Made by a program: the position numbers and the translations under genes. Under the pieces are notes generated by a model. That model had not been told where the DNA came from and ran no database searches. It saw nothing but the letters and a program-made list of their open reading frames with translations. A DNA stretch of 15,293 bases from Oscillospiraceae bacterium (lineage in GTDB: Bacteria; Bacillota; Clostridia; Oscillospirales; Ruminococcaceae): contig JAEDGE010000038.1 in assembly GCA_016297675.1 (NCBI GenBank), forward strand, positions 1 through 15,293, written 5' to 3'. Below are positions 4,233 to 11,021 of this stretch, in pieces. The first letter of the stretch is position 1. Each line of letters opens with the position of its first letter.

Positions 4233-7021
4233 AACCACTGGAACTGGAATTATACGGATTTGGAGCATTTGCAAATGCTTGTAAAATTTCATTTGAAGCG
4301 TGGCAGGATGGCGAAGTATTCTTGATTACTGGGGAAACCGGAGCCGGCAAGACAACGATTTTTGATGCGATTTGTTTTGCCTTATATGGGACAGCAAGCG
4401 GTTCGGATCGGGAGGCGAAACAATTTCGCAGCCAGTATCTGACAGATAGTACAGCGGTAACAAAAGTACGGTTGAAATTTTCTTGTAATGGAAAATGTTA
4501 TCTGGTGGATCGGAGTCCTTCCTATGAGCGGCAGAAGCAGCGTGGCATTGGAACCATGGAACAAAAAGCAGATGCGGTTTTGTATGAGATACTGCCGGAG
4601 AGACGAGACTGTATTTGCAGTGGTGTCACCCCTGTGACAGCGGAAATTGTTCGCTTGATTGGCATGGACAGCAAGCAATTCCGGCAGATCGTCATGATTG
4701 CACAGGGGGAATTTCGGCGGTTTTTACTTTCCAATTCTGTGGAAAAAAGTGAGATTCTCAGCAAATTATTTCACACAGAATATTGTCAATCCATTCGGGA
4801 TGGTTTAAAACAATACTATGACGCAAAAAAACAGGAAGTGGATGCACAAAAGCTTTCCATAGAAACAAAATTGAAATCCGTTACACCACATGATGCTGTT
4901 CGCAAGCAGTCTTATCAGACACAGTTAGAGATGTATGGTGCAGCAGTGGCAGAGGAACTCTGCAACCTGTTGGAGAAAGATTATACGGAAAATATGGAGC
5001 AGCTGCCAAAGCTGGAGCAGGAGCAGACAGGATTGCAGCAAAAGATTGACCGGCTTGTCCAGTGCATTGCACAGGGGAAACAGCATAATGATAACTTATA
5101 CAATTTGGAACGACAGCAAAAACAGTTGACGGTATTGCAGCAGAAACAGGCAGTGACATGGGAGCTGGTACAGCGTACAGAAGAACAGGCAGCACAAATA
5201 CCAGTATGGCAGGAGGAAAAAACGCTGCTGGAAAGCAGCGTGCCGGAATATCAGCATATGGCGGAATTGCAGAATGTGCTTGCAGAGCTGCAAAAAAAAT
5301 ATAGTCTTTGTCAACAGGAACAGGTACGTTGCAAAGCAACACTGGAGCAGACCAGACAGCAGTGTACTTTTTTGCAAAAAGCGTTAGAAGAACACGCTGC
5401 ATTGGCAGCTGCTTGTGAAATAGTGCGGCATACCATTGTGCAGAAACAGCAGGTACTTGCAACTTTGCAGACGCTGCAAACACAATTTGTGCAGGTGCAA
5501 GAAGCAGAGGAACTTTGCCAGCAGTTTGCCGTGTCTGCACAGGCGGCTCATACGAAGTATTATCAGGTAGAAAAGCCAGCTTATGAAGCCGTAGAACAGC
5601 AGTTTTTCCGGAGCATGGCAGGCAATCTGGCAACACAGTTAGAGCCAGAAAAACCTTGTCCGGTATGCGGAGCAATCGAGCATCCGCATCCGGCAGCACA
5701 GACCGAACAGACTGTCACAGAGCAGCAGTTTCAGCGTGCCAGAAAAAAACAGGAGACTGCTTTGCAGGATATGCAGAAACAAAAGAGCCAGCTGGAGAAA
5801 CAGCAAGCACTTTGTGCACAGCTGCAAGCACAGAAACAGGCAGCGTTGCAGCAGCAGAAGCTGAAGGAAACCACTACACTGGAAATTCTAAAGGAAATGG
5901 AGGAAAAAACACAGGAAAAAATGACTGCTCTGACTCAACAGCAGGCAGAGCAACAGGACAAGCTACGAGAGCTGGAGGAAAAACAGGCAGAATGGAAGCG
6001 GAAACAGGAGGCACTGCCCATTTTGCAGAATACCTATGAGGCAGGCGAACGAGAGGTACAGGAACTGACACAGCAAATCAGCAGCAGACAGGCAGAATTG
6101 ACCTGTGCACGCAGTGCATTACAGTATGCAACGCTGCAAGAGGCACAGGCACAATTGCAGTGCTTGCAGCAAAAAATAGAACAGGCACAGCAGAAGCAGA
6201 AACAAGCACAGATGCAGCAGCAGGAATTGGAAAAGCAGATTGCAGTTTGTCAGACAGATCTTGTGCGGCTGCAAACGGAGATTGCCGGAAAGCCACTGTA
6301 TGATGTCCAGCAGGCAGAGCAGGTTGTGCAGGGAAGCCGCCGGACGTTGTTGCAGCAGCAGAAGCAAATCGCTGTCAGAAAAGCAGATTTGCAGCAGATG
6401 CAGGCAGTGTTTGTGTCCGTGCGGTTGGAGATAAAGACACTGGAAGAGACACAGACAATCTGTCAGGAATACAAAGAATTATATAGTATGCTGAATGGAA
6501 CCAGTACGGACCATGGCGGAGAACGCATTTCATTTGAACGATATGTACAGACCTATTACTTTACAAGAATCTTGGAACATGCGAATCAGAAATTGTACCA
6601 GCTTTCCAATGGACGGTATCAGTTGATGCGGCGGAAGGAGGAGGAACGTCGCAATCTTTCTTCCGGTTTGAATTTGGATGTATTGGATCAATATACTGGG
6701 ACAGCACGGGACGTGAAGACGCTTTCCGGCGGAGAAACCTTTTTGGCATCGTTATCACTGGCACTGGGGCTTTCCGAAGCCGTGCAGCAGCAGAGTGGCT
6801 GTGTACAGATTCAGGCAATGTTCATTGATGAAGGTTTTGGTTCACTGGATGAAACGGCACTGGAAAATGCCATTCGGCTGTTGCAGCAGCTTTCCGGTCA
6901 GGATTGCATGGTAGGAATTATCTCTCATGTGCCGGCATTGGCAGAGCGGTTTGATGCACAAATTCGAGTGGAGAAAACGCCAAACGGCAGCCGTGCGGTT
7001 TGTGTGGGAATGAAAAAGTAG
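4229..7021 (+). CDS. sbcC: SbcC, SMC-like ATPase subunit of SbcCD
   Basis: A 930-residue Rad50-type ATPase, partner of SbcD. The Walker A motif GETGAGKTT is at 35-43. The Q-loop region VMIAQGEF lies near residue 160. A long antiparallel coiled coil (about 190-770) is broken by the zinc hook CPVC (477-480), through which two SbcC molecules join. The ABC signature LSGGE is at 832-836 and Walker B MFIDE at 864-868, followed by the D-loop GSLDET. The coiled coil is very rich in Gln: 19 of the 57 residues from 491 to 547 are Gln. It is coupled to sbcD by a 4-nt overlap. The stop is followed by an A/T palindrome at 7077-7105. All catalytic motifs are intact. Confidence 0.96.
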   Translation: MKPLELELYGFGAFANACKISFEAWQDGEVFLITGETGAGKTTIFDAICFALYGTASGSDREAKQFRSQYLTDSTAVTKVRLKFSCNGKCYLVDRSPSYERQKQRGIGTMEQKADAVLYEILPERRDCICSGVTPVTAEIVRLIGMDSKQFRQIVMIAQGEFRRFLLSNSVEKSEILSKLFHTEYCQSIRDGLKQYYDAKKQEVDAQKLSIETKLKSVTPHDAVRKQSYQTQLEMYGAAVAEELCNLLEKDYTENMEQLPKLEQEQTGLQQKIDRLVQCIAQGKQHNDNLYNLERQQKQLTVLQQKQAVTWELVQRTEEQAAQIPVWQEEKTLLESSVPEYQHMAELQNVLAELQKKYSLCQQEQVRCKATLEQTRQQCTFLQKALEEHAALAAACEIVRHTIVQKQQVLATLQTLQTQFVQVQEAEELCQQFAVSAQAAHTKYYQVEKPAYEAVEQQFFRSMAGNLATQLEPEKPCPVCGAIEHPHPAAQTEQTVTEQQFQRARKKQETALQDMQKQKSQLEKQQALCAQLQAQKQAALQQQKLKETTTLEILKEMEEKTQEKMTALTQQQAEQQDKLRELEEKQAEWKRKQEALPILQNTYEAGEREVQELTQQISSRQAELTCARSALQYATLQEAQAQLQCLQQKIEQAQQKQKQAQMQQQELEKQIAVCQTDLVRLQTEIAGKPLYDVQQAEQVVQGSRRTLLQQQKQIAVRKADLQQMQAVFVSVRLEIKTLEETQTICQEYKELYSMLNGTSTDHGGERISFERYVQTYYFTRILEHANQKLYQLSNGRYQLMRRKEEERRNLSSGLNLDVLDQYTGTARDVKTLSGGETFLASLSLALGLSEAVQQQSGCVQIQAMFIDEGFGSLDETALENAIRLLQQLSGQDCMVGIISHVPALAERFDAQIRVEKTPNGSRAVCVGMKK

Positions 7022-7065
7022 AAATTTTTTATACAGTATAGCATGTTTGCCAGTTCCATTTGCAA

Positions 7066-7094
7066 TTGACAGTGATAACATATATTTTTATAAA
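7066..7094 (+). promoter_or_regulatory. Promoter-like sequence antisense to the gene at 7114-8118
   Basis: TTGACA (7066-7071), 17 nt, TATAAA (7089-7094) forms a near-consensus promoter on the plus strand. Transcription from about 7101 would enter the 3' end of the minus-strand gene. No plus-strand ORF with a ribosome site follows, so an antisense RNA or a chance match in A/T-rich DNA are the options. Confidence 0.45.
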
Positions 7095-7105
7095 AAATAT
7101 ATGTT
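7077..7105. terminator. A/T-rich palindrome between convergent genes
   Basis: A perfect 13-bp inverted repeat (7077-7089 with 7093-7105, loop ATA) stands in the 92-nt gap between sbcC and the convergent gene ending at 7114. Neither side has a T run beyond the stem. It may still act as a bidirectional terminator or mRNA end stabiliser. It also contains the -10 of the promoter-like sequence at 7066-7094. Confidence 0.45.
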
Positions 7106-7113
7106 GAAATTAC

Positions 7114-8118
7114 TTATGTTCCACAAGCACAAATCAGCTGCGATGTCAATTCCCGAATGGCAATTGGCTTTTCGGCTGCCTGATAATATTGTTGCATCAC
7201 CTTGCGGACACCTTGGGCAACTCGCAGCATACCAGTATAGGCTTTCATGCTGTTTTGCAGTAGGGCAGCGGTCAACTGCATTTGCACCATTTCAGATTGC
7301 AATAAGTGTTCCTGATAGCAGTTTTGTAGGGAAATGGTGTCGCAGTCCGGAAAGTGCTCGCCGAATAAACTGCCCTGTATAATATAGGCTTGTTTTCGTT
7401 CTGGTAAAAGCAGCTGCACTGGCAGCGTGTCTGCTTGCAGGGGATGCGTGCAGAGAATGCTGAGCCAGCCTTTTCGGACGGCTTCCAGTGAAAGTTGTTC
7501 CAGCAGGCTGCTGCCGGCAGTATACCAAGGATCCAGCAGGACGGTTGTATTCCAGTCCGCAGGCAGCGGCTGCATGAGAATACCTTCTGGCGTGCAGCCC
7601 TGTAGCTGTCGTACTTGCAGGGTTCCGCTTTCGTGAGCGTGTTCCGGCAGGGGAAGAGTCGGGAGAGCATCCGCACGAACTGCCGTTTCTGTGAGCATAC
7701 AGAAATGGGAGAATGCCTGTTCTGCGGCAGTTTGCAGCAGAATGGTATGTTCGCTGTTTTCCTGTAATTCTGTGAAACTGTAACGAATCGCTTCGGCATG
7801 GGTACGCAGAACATTCCGGTCATAGCAGTGATGCAGTGGAATATGACGGGTGTCCAGTTCCGGACACCCCAGCCGAGGGAGCAGGGTGAGCAAATCGGCA
7901 TCTAAAAATACCTGTTTTTGAACTGGAAAGTATAAGCAGCAGAGCGATTGTGCGTAGTAAAATTGTTGTTGTTCGGTTTTTACTTGTGCTGTTGCAACTG
8001 CCTGTAGCAGCCGCTCTTTCAGGGCAGTCGTACCGCCGTGCAGTAGGAAAAATGAAGCCTCTGTCTCTGAAAGGCGGAGCGGCATGGTATCATCGAAAAA
8101 AAAAGAAAGCGGCTGCAT
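7114..8118 (-). CDS. Uncharacterised protein, probable duplicated P-loop ATPase with decayed motifs
   Basis: A 334-residue protein without a confident assignment. Start ATG 8118-8116 has GAGGGGAG (8133-8126) 7 nt upstream. Two halves have similar organisation. Near residues 24-40 a strand, a glycine turn and a helix (FLLHGGTTALKERLL) stand where a P-loop would be. Near 192-210 the pattern recurs (VLLDPWYTAGSSLLEQL). Each is followed by a Cys/His-containing strand and then a hydrophobic strand, Y/F-rich, about 35 residues later. This recalls Firmicute two-domain ATPases of the PRK06851 type, but both copies lack the GK[ST] needed for nucleotide binding. The remainder (about 255-334) looks helical. 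There is no signal peptide or membrane segment. The mtnN terminator overlaps its start region. I infer the fold only; it could be an unrelated protein. Confidence 0.6.
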   Translation of the reverse strand: MQPLSFFFDDTMPLRLSETEASFFLLHGGTTALKERLLQAVATAQVKTEQQQFYYAQSLCCLYFPVQKQVFLDADLLTLLPRLGCPELDTRHIPLHHCYDRNVLRTHAEAIRYSFTELQENSEHTILLQTAAEQAFSHFCMLTETAVRADALPTLPLPEHAHESGTLQVRQLQGCTPEGILMQPLPADWNTTVLLDPWYTAGSSLLEQLSLEAVRKGWLSILCTHPLQADTLPVQLLLPERKQAYIIQGSLFGEHFPDCDTISLQNCYQEHLLQSEMVQMQLTAALLQNSMKAYTGMLRVAQGVRKVMQQYYQAAEKPIAIRELTSQLICACGT

Positions 8119-8169
8119 GAAATAACTCCCCTCATAGTGTGATTGTTGTTATTTTATGCAAAGCCGCTT
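8096..8169 (-). terminator. mtnN terminator folded over the next gene's start codon
   Basis: On the minus transcript 8169-8148 pairs with 8126-8107: 8 bp, a 2-nt bulge, 4 bp, one mismatch and 7 bp, 19 pairs in all. A run of U, C, then nine U (8106-8096) follows, the standard layout of an intrinsic terminator about 40 nt after the mtnN stop. The 21-nt loop holds most of the GAGGGGAG ribosome site of the downstream gene, its ATG (8118-8116) lies in the 3' arm, and the U run encodes its Ser-Phe-Phe-Phe codons. It may therefore gate both transcription and translation. Confidence 0.75.
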
Positions 8170-8208
8170 GAAAAAGTGTTTGTCTGTTTGTTTTTTTGTG
8201 TATATTAT

Positions 8209-8892
8209 TTACAGAATTCCTGCAATGGCAAGTACCAAGTCAGCAACCCGTTTTGCAGCAATTTTTTCAAATTGGTCGAAGGACATTGCCCCTTCATCAT
8301 CTGCATTATCGGAAATGCAGCGAATGCTGACAAATGGGACTTGATTCAGATAGGCACAGTGTCCGACAGCGGAGCTTTCCATATCCACTGCCATTGGGTG
8401 CAGGCGTTCCTGAATGGACTGTTTTACAGCATTGTCAGAGATAAAGGCTTCGCCGGAAACAATGCGTCCAAAGTGGTACTGCATCCCCAGTTTTTCACAG
8501 GTTTCCGCAGCGGTTTGCATCAGTGCCTTGTCCGCCGGATAAATACCGCAGTACGGTGGATAGTCCTGCAAGAAATGCAGGTCGAGGTCGTGGGGTAAAA
8601 CAGAATCGGAAATGACAATATCACAGACTTTGACATCCGTATGCATGCCGCCGGCAATGCCAGCATTGATGACAGCATCTGGCTGAAAGGTGTCAATCAA
8701 AGCCTGTGTGCAGACTGCTGCATTGACCTTTGCAATGCCGCTGCAAACATGAATGACTTGGGTACCGTTTTCGAGGGCGTTGACATAGTAGTCAAACCCA
8801 GCTTTTTTGACAATTTGGGAGTGGGGGAGAGCTGCCCGAATGTCTGCCAGTTCTGAGGGCATAGCTCCGATGATTGCGATTTTTTTGTTCAT
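8209..8892 (-). CDS. mtnN: MTA/SAH nucleosidase
   Basis: A 227-residue 5'-methylthioadenosine/S-adenosylhomocysteine nucleosidase. It splits the adenine from these by-products of SAM use, feeding methionine salvage and, in many species, AI-2 production. By alignment with E. coli MtnN from memory the catalytic residues are present: E14 (GAMPSE), E172 (VDMES, ribose contact) and D195 (ISDNAD, general acid). The fold-typical GIAGG is at 78-82. The length is normal. Start ATG 8892-8890 follows AAGGA with about 10-nt spacing. Its promoter is at 8925-8953 and its terminator at 8096-8169 runs into the following gene. The protein is cytosolic. Confidence 0.95.
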   Translation of the reverse strand: MNKKIAIIGAMPSELADIRAALPHSQIVKKAGFDYYVNALENGTQVIHVCSGIAKVNAAVCTQALIDTFQPDAVINAGIAGGMHTDVKVCDIVISDSVLPHDLDLHFLQDYPPYCGIYPADKALMQTAAETCEKLGMQYHFGRIVSGEAFISDNAVKQSIQERLHPMAVDMESSAVGHCAYLNQVPFVSIRCISDNADDEGAMSFDQFEKIAAKRVADLVLAIAGIL

Positions 8893-8924
8893 GGGGAATC
8901 TTTCCTTTCATTGAAATCCAGTAT

Positions 8925-8953
8925 AGTATAGCATATTTATGGGAAAATTGCAA
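8925..8953 (-). promoter_or_regulatory. Promoter of mtnN
   Basis: On the minus strand TTGCAA (8953-8948), 17 nt and TATACT (8930-8925), with extended TGC before the -10. A palindrome (8965-8994) lies just upstream of the -35. Confidence 0.85.
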
Positions 8954-8964
8954 GAAGGTATCAA

Positions 8965-8994
8965 CATGGAGCATGAAATGAACATTTCTCCATG
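8965..8994. promoter_or_regulatory. Palindrome upstream of the mtnN promoter, candidate XRE operator
   Basis: CATGGA (8965-8970) and GAAATG (8975-8980) pair with CATTTC (8983-8988) and TCCATG (8989-8994); the 4 nt GCAT bulge out. The core GAAATGAACATTTC is a perfect 14-bp palindrome. The 15-nt word ATGAAATGAACATTT (8973-8987) recurs with one change at 9330-9344, upstream of the XRE-type gene. Operator function is inference. Confidence 0.4.
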
Positions 8995-9009
8995 CTTGTA
9001 TGATGAGAT

Positions 9010-9049
9010 AAAAAAAGCCATTCTGTATTTAAACAGAACGGCTTTTTTT
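9010..9049 (-). terminator. Intrinsic terminator of the XRE-type regulator, bidirectional form
   Basis: The stem pairs seven A (9010-9016), GCC (9017-9019) and TTCTGT (9021-9026) with ACAGAA (9033-9038), GGC (9040-9042) and seven T (9043-9049), with one A-C mismatch. Because of the A and T runs it works in both directions. On the minus strand it ends the regulator gene 11 nt after its stop. Confidence 0.88.
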
Positions 9050-9060
9050 GCGAAAAGCAG

Positions 9061-9282
9061 TTACTTTTTTGCGGGATACGGCTGCTTTTCATCGGTTAGC
9101 CCAACAAGATAATCCAGACTAACATGATAAAAAAGGGCTAATTTGACAGCAAGATGCAGCGGCAGTTCTCGTTCCATGCGTTCGTATTTGGAGTAGAGAG
9201 ACTGATCGCACATCAGATAAGCAGAGATCTGTTTTTGCGTCAAATCATGATCTTCCCGCAGGTCACGGATTCGTAATTGCAT
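9061..9282 (-). CDS. Small XRE/Cro-type HTH regulator
   Basis: A 73-residue DNA-binding protein that is almost only a helix-turn-helix domain. Residues 5-62 (IRDLREDHDLTQKQISAYL onward to VSLDYLVGLTD) match the lambda-repressor-like HTH_3 fold, with DLTQKQISAYLMCDQSLYSKYE as the helix-turn-helix core. I chose ATG 9282-9280, which has GGGTGAT just upstream; a longer frame starting with TTG at 9312 has no ribosome site. A weak -10-like CATAAT is at 9317-9312. The 15-nt motif at 9330-9344 lies at the expected -35 region and recurs before mtnN, so autoregulation and control of mtnN are possible. The target genes are not known. Confidence 0.88.
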   Translation of the reverse strand: MQLRIRDLREDHDLTQKQISAYLMCDQSLYSKYERMERELPLHLAVKLALFYHVSLDYLVGLTDEKQPYPAKK

Positions 9283-9329
9283 GACATCACCCTTTTTGTA
9301 TGGCGTCACCAATTATGAACAATGATTAC

Positions 9330-9344
9330 ATGAAATGAATATTT
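9330..9344. promoter_or_regulatory. Candidate operator upstream of the XRE-type gene
   Basis: ATGAAATGAATATTT differs by one base from the motif at 8973-8987 and keeps the AAAT...ATTT dyad. It overlaps where a -35 would stand for the -10-like CATAAT at 9312-9317 (minus). This is consistent with self-repression, but it is unproven. Confidence 0.35.
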
Positions 9345-9390
9345 ACTAATTTGTATAGATGTTATTTTTATAATACTTTAATTTCTATTA

Positions 9391-9771
9391 TCAGTCAATA
9401 ACCGCAATGACTTCTACTTCCACCAGTACGCCCTTTGGCAGGTCAGCCACGCCGACACAGCTTCTTGCTGGTTTGTTGTCGCCCATTGCTTCTGCATAAA
9501 CTGCATTGAATGCAGCAAAATCCTTTGCCACATCCTTCAGAAAGCAAGTGGTCTTGACCACATTGTCAAAGCTGCCGCCAGCAGCCTTGAGTACTTCTGC
9601 CAGATTCTGCATAACCTGACGGGACTGCCCTTCAATGTCGGTGGCTTCTACCGTACCGGTTGCCGGATTGATGGCAATCTGACCGGAAGAATATAGGGTG
9701 TTGCCCACTTTCACTGCCTGTGAATAGGGACCAATGGCATCCGGTGCTTGTTTTGTATAAATGGTTTCCAT
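9391..9771 (-). CDS. ridA: RidA, reactive enamine/imine deaminase
   Basis: A 126-residue YjgF/YER057c/UK114 protein. RidA hydrolyses 2-aminoacrylate and 2-aminocrotonate, the enamines released by PLP-dependent serine/threonine dehydratases, before they damage other enzymes. The active-site residues of E. coli RidA have counterparts at Y16, R103, C105 and E118 (PARSCVGVADLPKG, then VEVEVIA). Start ATG 9771-9769 has AAGGAAG 11 nt upstream; the longer open frame to 9825 has no ribosome site. It follows ilvA by 53 nt on the same strand, matching its substrate source. No convincing terminator is seen after its stop, so read-through to the XRE-type gene is possible. Confidence 0.95.
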   Translation of the reverse strand: METIYTKQAPDAIGPYSQAVKVGNTLYSSGQIAINPATGTVEATDIEGQSRQVMQNLAEVLKAAGGSFDNVVKTTCFLKDVAKDFAAFNAVYAEAMGDNKPARSCVGVADLPKGVLVEVEVIAVID

Positions 9772-9824
9772 AAATAAAAAGACTTCCTTTCTATTTTGTT
9801 GTATCGTATCGTAACTGGAAGACA

Positions 9825-11021
9825 TTAGTCCGCCAGTTTCAACCCAGCCTTTGTGAGAGCATCCCGAATTTCCTGAATATGTGCGTAATCTCTCGATTCC
9901 AACGTAATCCGCAGGAAACAGCCGTTTACATCGCTGCCCTCGTTGGCACGTTCGTGGTGAATGGAGATGACATTTCCGCCTAAATCGGCAATGATCTCTG
10001 AAACGAGTTTGAGTTGCCCCGGCTTGTCCAGCAGCTCAATATTTAAGGTACAAGTTCTGCCGGACATCAGCAAACCACGCTTGATGACACGGGATAAAAT
10101 GGTGACGTCAATGTTGCCGCCGGATACGAGACAAACGGTCTTTTTCCCTTGAATCGGGACTTTGTTGAACATGGCAGCTGCCACAGAAGCTGCACCGGCT
10201 CCCTCTGCAATCAATTTTTGGCGTTCAATCAATGCCAGAATGGCAGCAGAGATTTCATCATCCGTTACCGTTACGATCTCATCCACATATTGGCTGACAT
10301 ACTGGAACGTATGCTCACCCGGTTCCTTGACGGCAATGCCGTCTGCAATGGTTGACACACTATTCAGGCATTCAATTTTACCATCCCGAATGGAGTTTCG
10401 CATACTGGGTGCTCCGCTTGCCTGTACGCCATAAACCTTGATCTTCGGGTTCAGGTTCTTGATAGCAAATGCCACACCGGAAATTAAACCACCGCCACCG
10501 ATTGGGACAATGACAGCTTCGACATCCGGCATCTGATCCAGAATTTCCAGACCAATGGTACCCTGACCGGCAATGACATCTTCGTTATCAAACGGATGTA
10601 CAAAAGTATAGTTTTTTTCTTCTTTGAGTTCCAGTGCCTTTTGATAGGCATCATCATAGACACCATTGACCATGCAAACTTCTGCACCGTAGCTTTTGGT
10701 TGCTTGTACCTTAGAAATCGGAGCACCATCCGGCAGGCAAATTAAAGCTTTCATATGATTTTTTGCAGCTGCCAGAGCCACACCCTGTGCATGGTTGCCG
10801 GCAGAGCAGGCGATAACGCCTCTTGCCTTTTCCTCTTCTGTCAGCTGAGACATCATGTAATAGGCACCACGCACTTTGAAGGAACCAGTGATTTGCAGAT
10901 TTTCCGTTTTTAGATAGATTTTGCTGTCTGGATTGACCAGCGGTGCATGAATCAAATCGGTTTTGCGGATAACGCTCCGCAGAACATGGCTTGCTTTATA
11001 AATTTTATCCAGTGTTAACAT
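9825..11021 (-). CDS. ilvA: Threonine ammonia-lyase (threonine deaminase) with ACT domain
   Basis: A 398-residue PLP enzyme that turns threonine into 2-oxobutanoate and ammonia, the first step to isoleucine. The PLP lysine is K49 (TGSFKVRGA), the phosphate-binding glycine loop is IGGGGLISG (about 173-181), and SGGNID contributes to the cofactor site. Residues about 325-398 form one ACT domain (LNIELLDKPGQL onward), a likely amino-acid sensor. This is the short, single-ACT form common in Firmicutes, also annotated TdcB-like, so a biosynthetic or catabolic role is not settled by sequence. The ilvA-leuB-ridA context favours biosynthesis. Its ATG lies inside the end of the DUF815 gene (7-nt overlap, 11015-11021), indicating translational coupling. 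Confidence 0.93.
   Translation of the reverse strand: MLTLDKIYKASHVLRSVIRKTDLIHAPLVNPDSKIYLKTENLQITGSFKVRGAYYMMSQLTEEEKARGVIACSAGNHAQGVALAAAKNHMKALICLPDGAPISKVQATKSYGAEVCMVNGVYDDAYQKALELKEEKNYTFVHPFDNEDVIAGQGTIGLEILDQMPDVEAVIVPIGGGGLISGVAFAIKNLNPKIKVYGVQASGAPSMRNSIRDGKIECLNSVSTIADGIAVKEPGEHTFQYVSQYVDEIVTVTDDEISAAILALIERQKLIAEGAGAASVAAAMFNKVPIQGKKTVCLVSGGNIDVTILSRVIKRGLLMSGRTCTLNIELLDKPGQLKLVSEIIADLGGNVISIHHERANEGSDVNGCFLRITLESRDYAHIQEIRDALTKAGLKLAD

Noticed and set aside
4881..5699. A 272-codon open frame antisense to sbcC
   Set aside because: It is an artefact of CAG/CTG-rich coiled-coil coding sequence on the other strand. It has no ribosome site, and the sbcC frame is certain.
9283..9312. 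TTG start giving a 10-residue longer XRE-type protein
   Set aside because: There is no ribosome site upstream and the -10-like CATAAT would overlap. ATG 9282 has GGGTGAT in front and fits the family start.
9772..9825. An 18-residue extension of RidA overlapping the ilvA stop
   Set aside because: RidA family proteins start at METIYTKQAP-like sequence, and AAGGAAG precedes ATG 9771.
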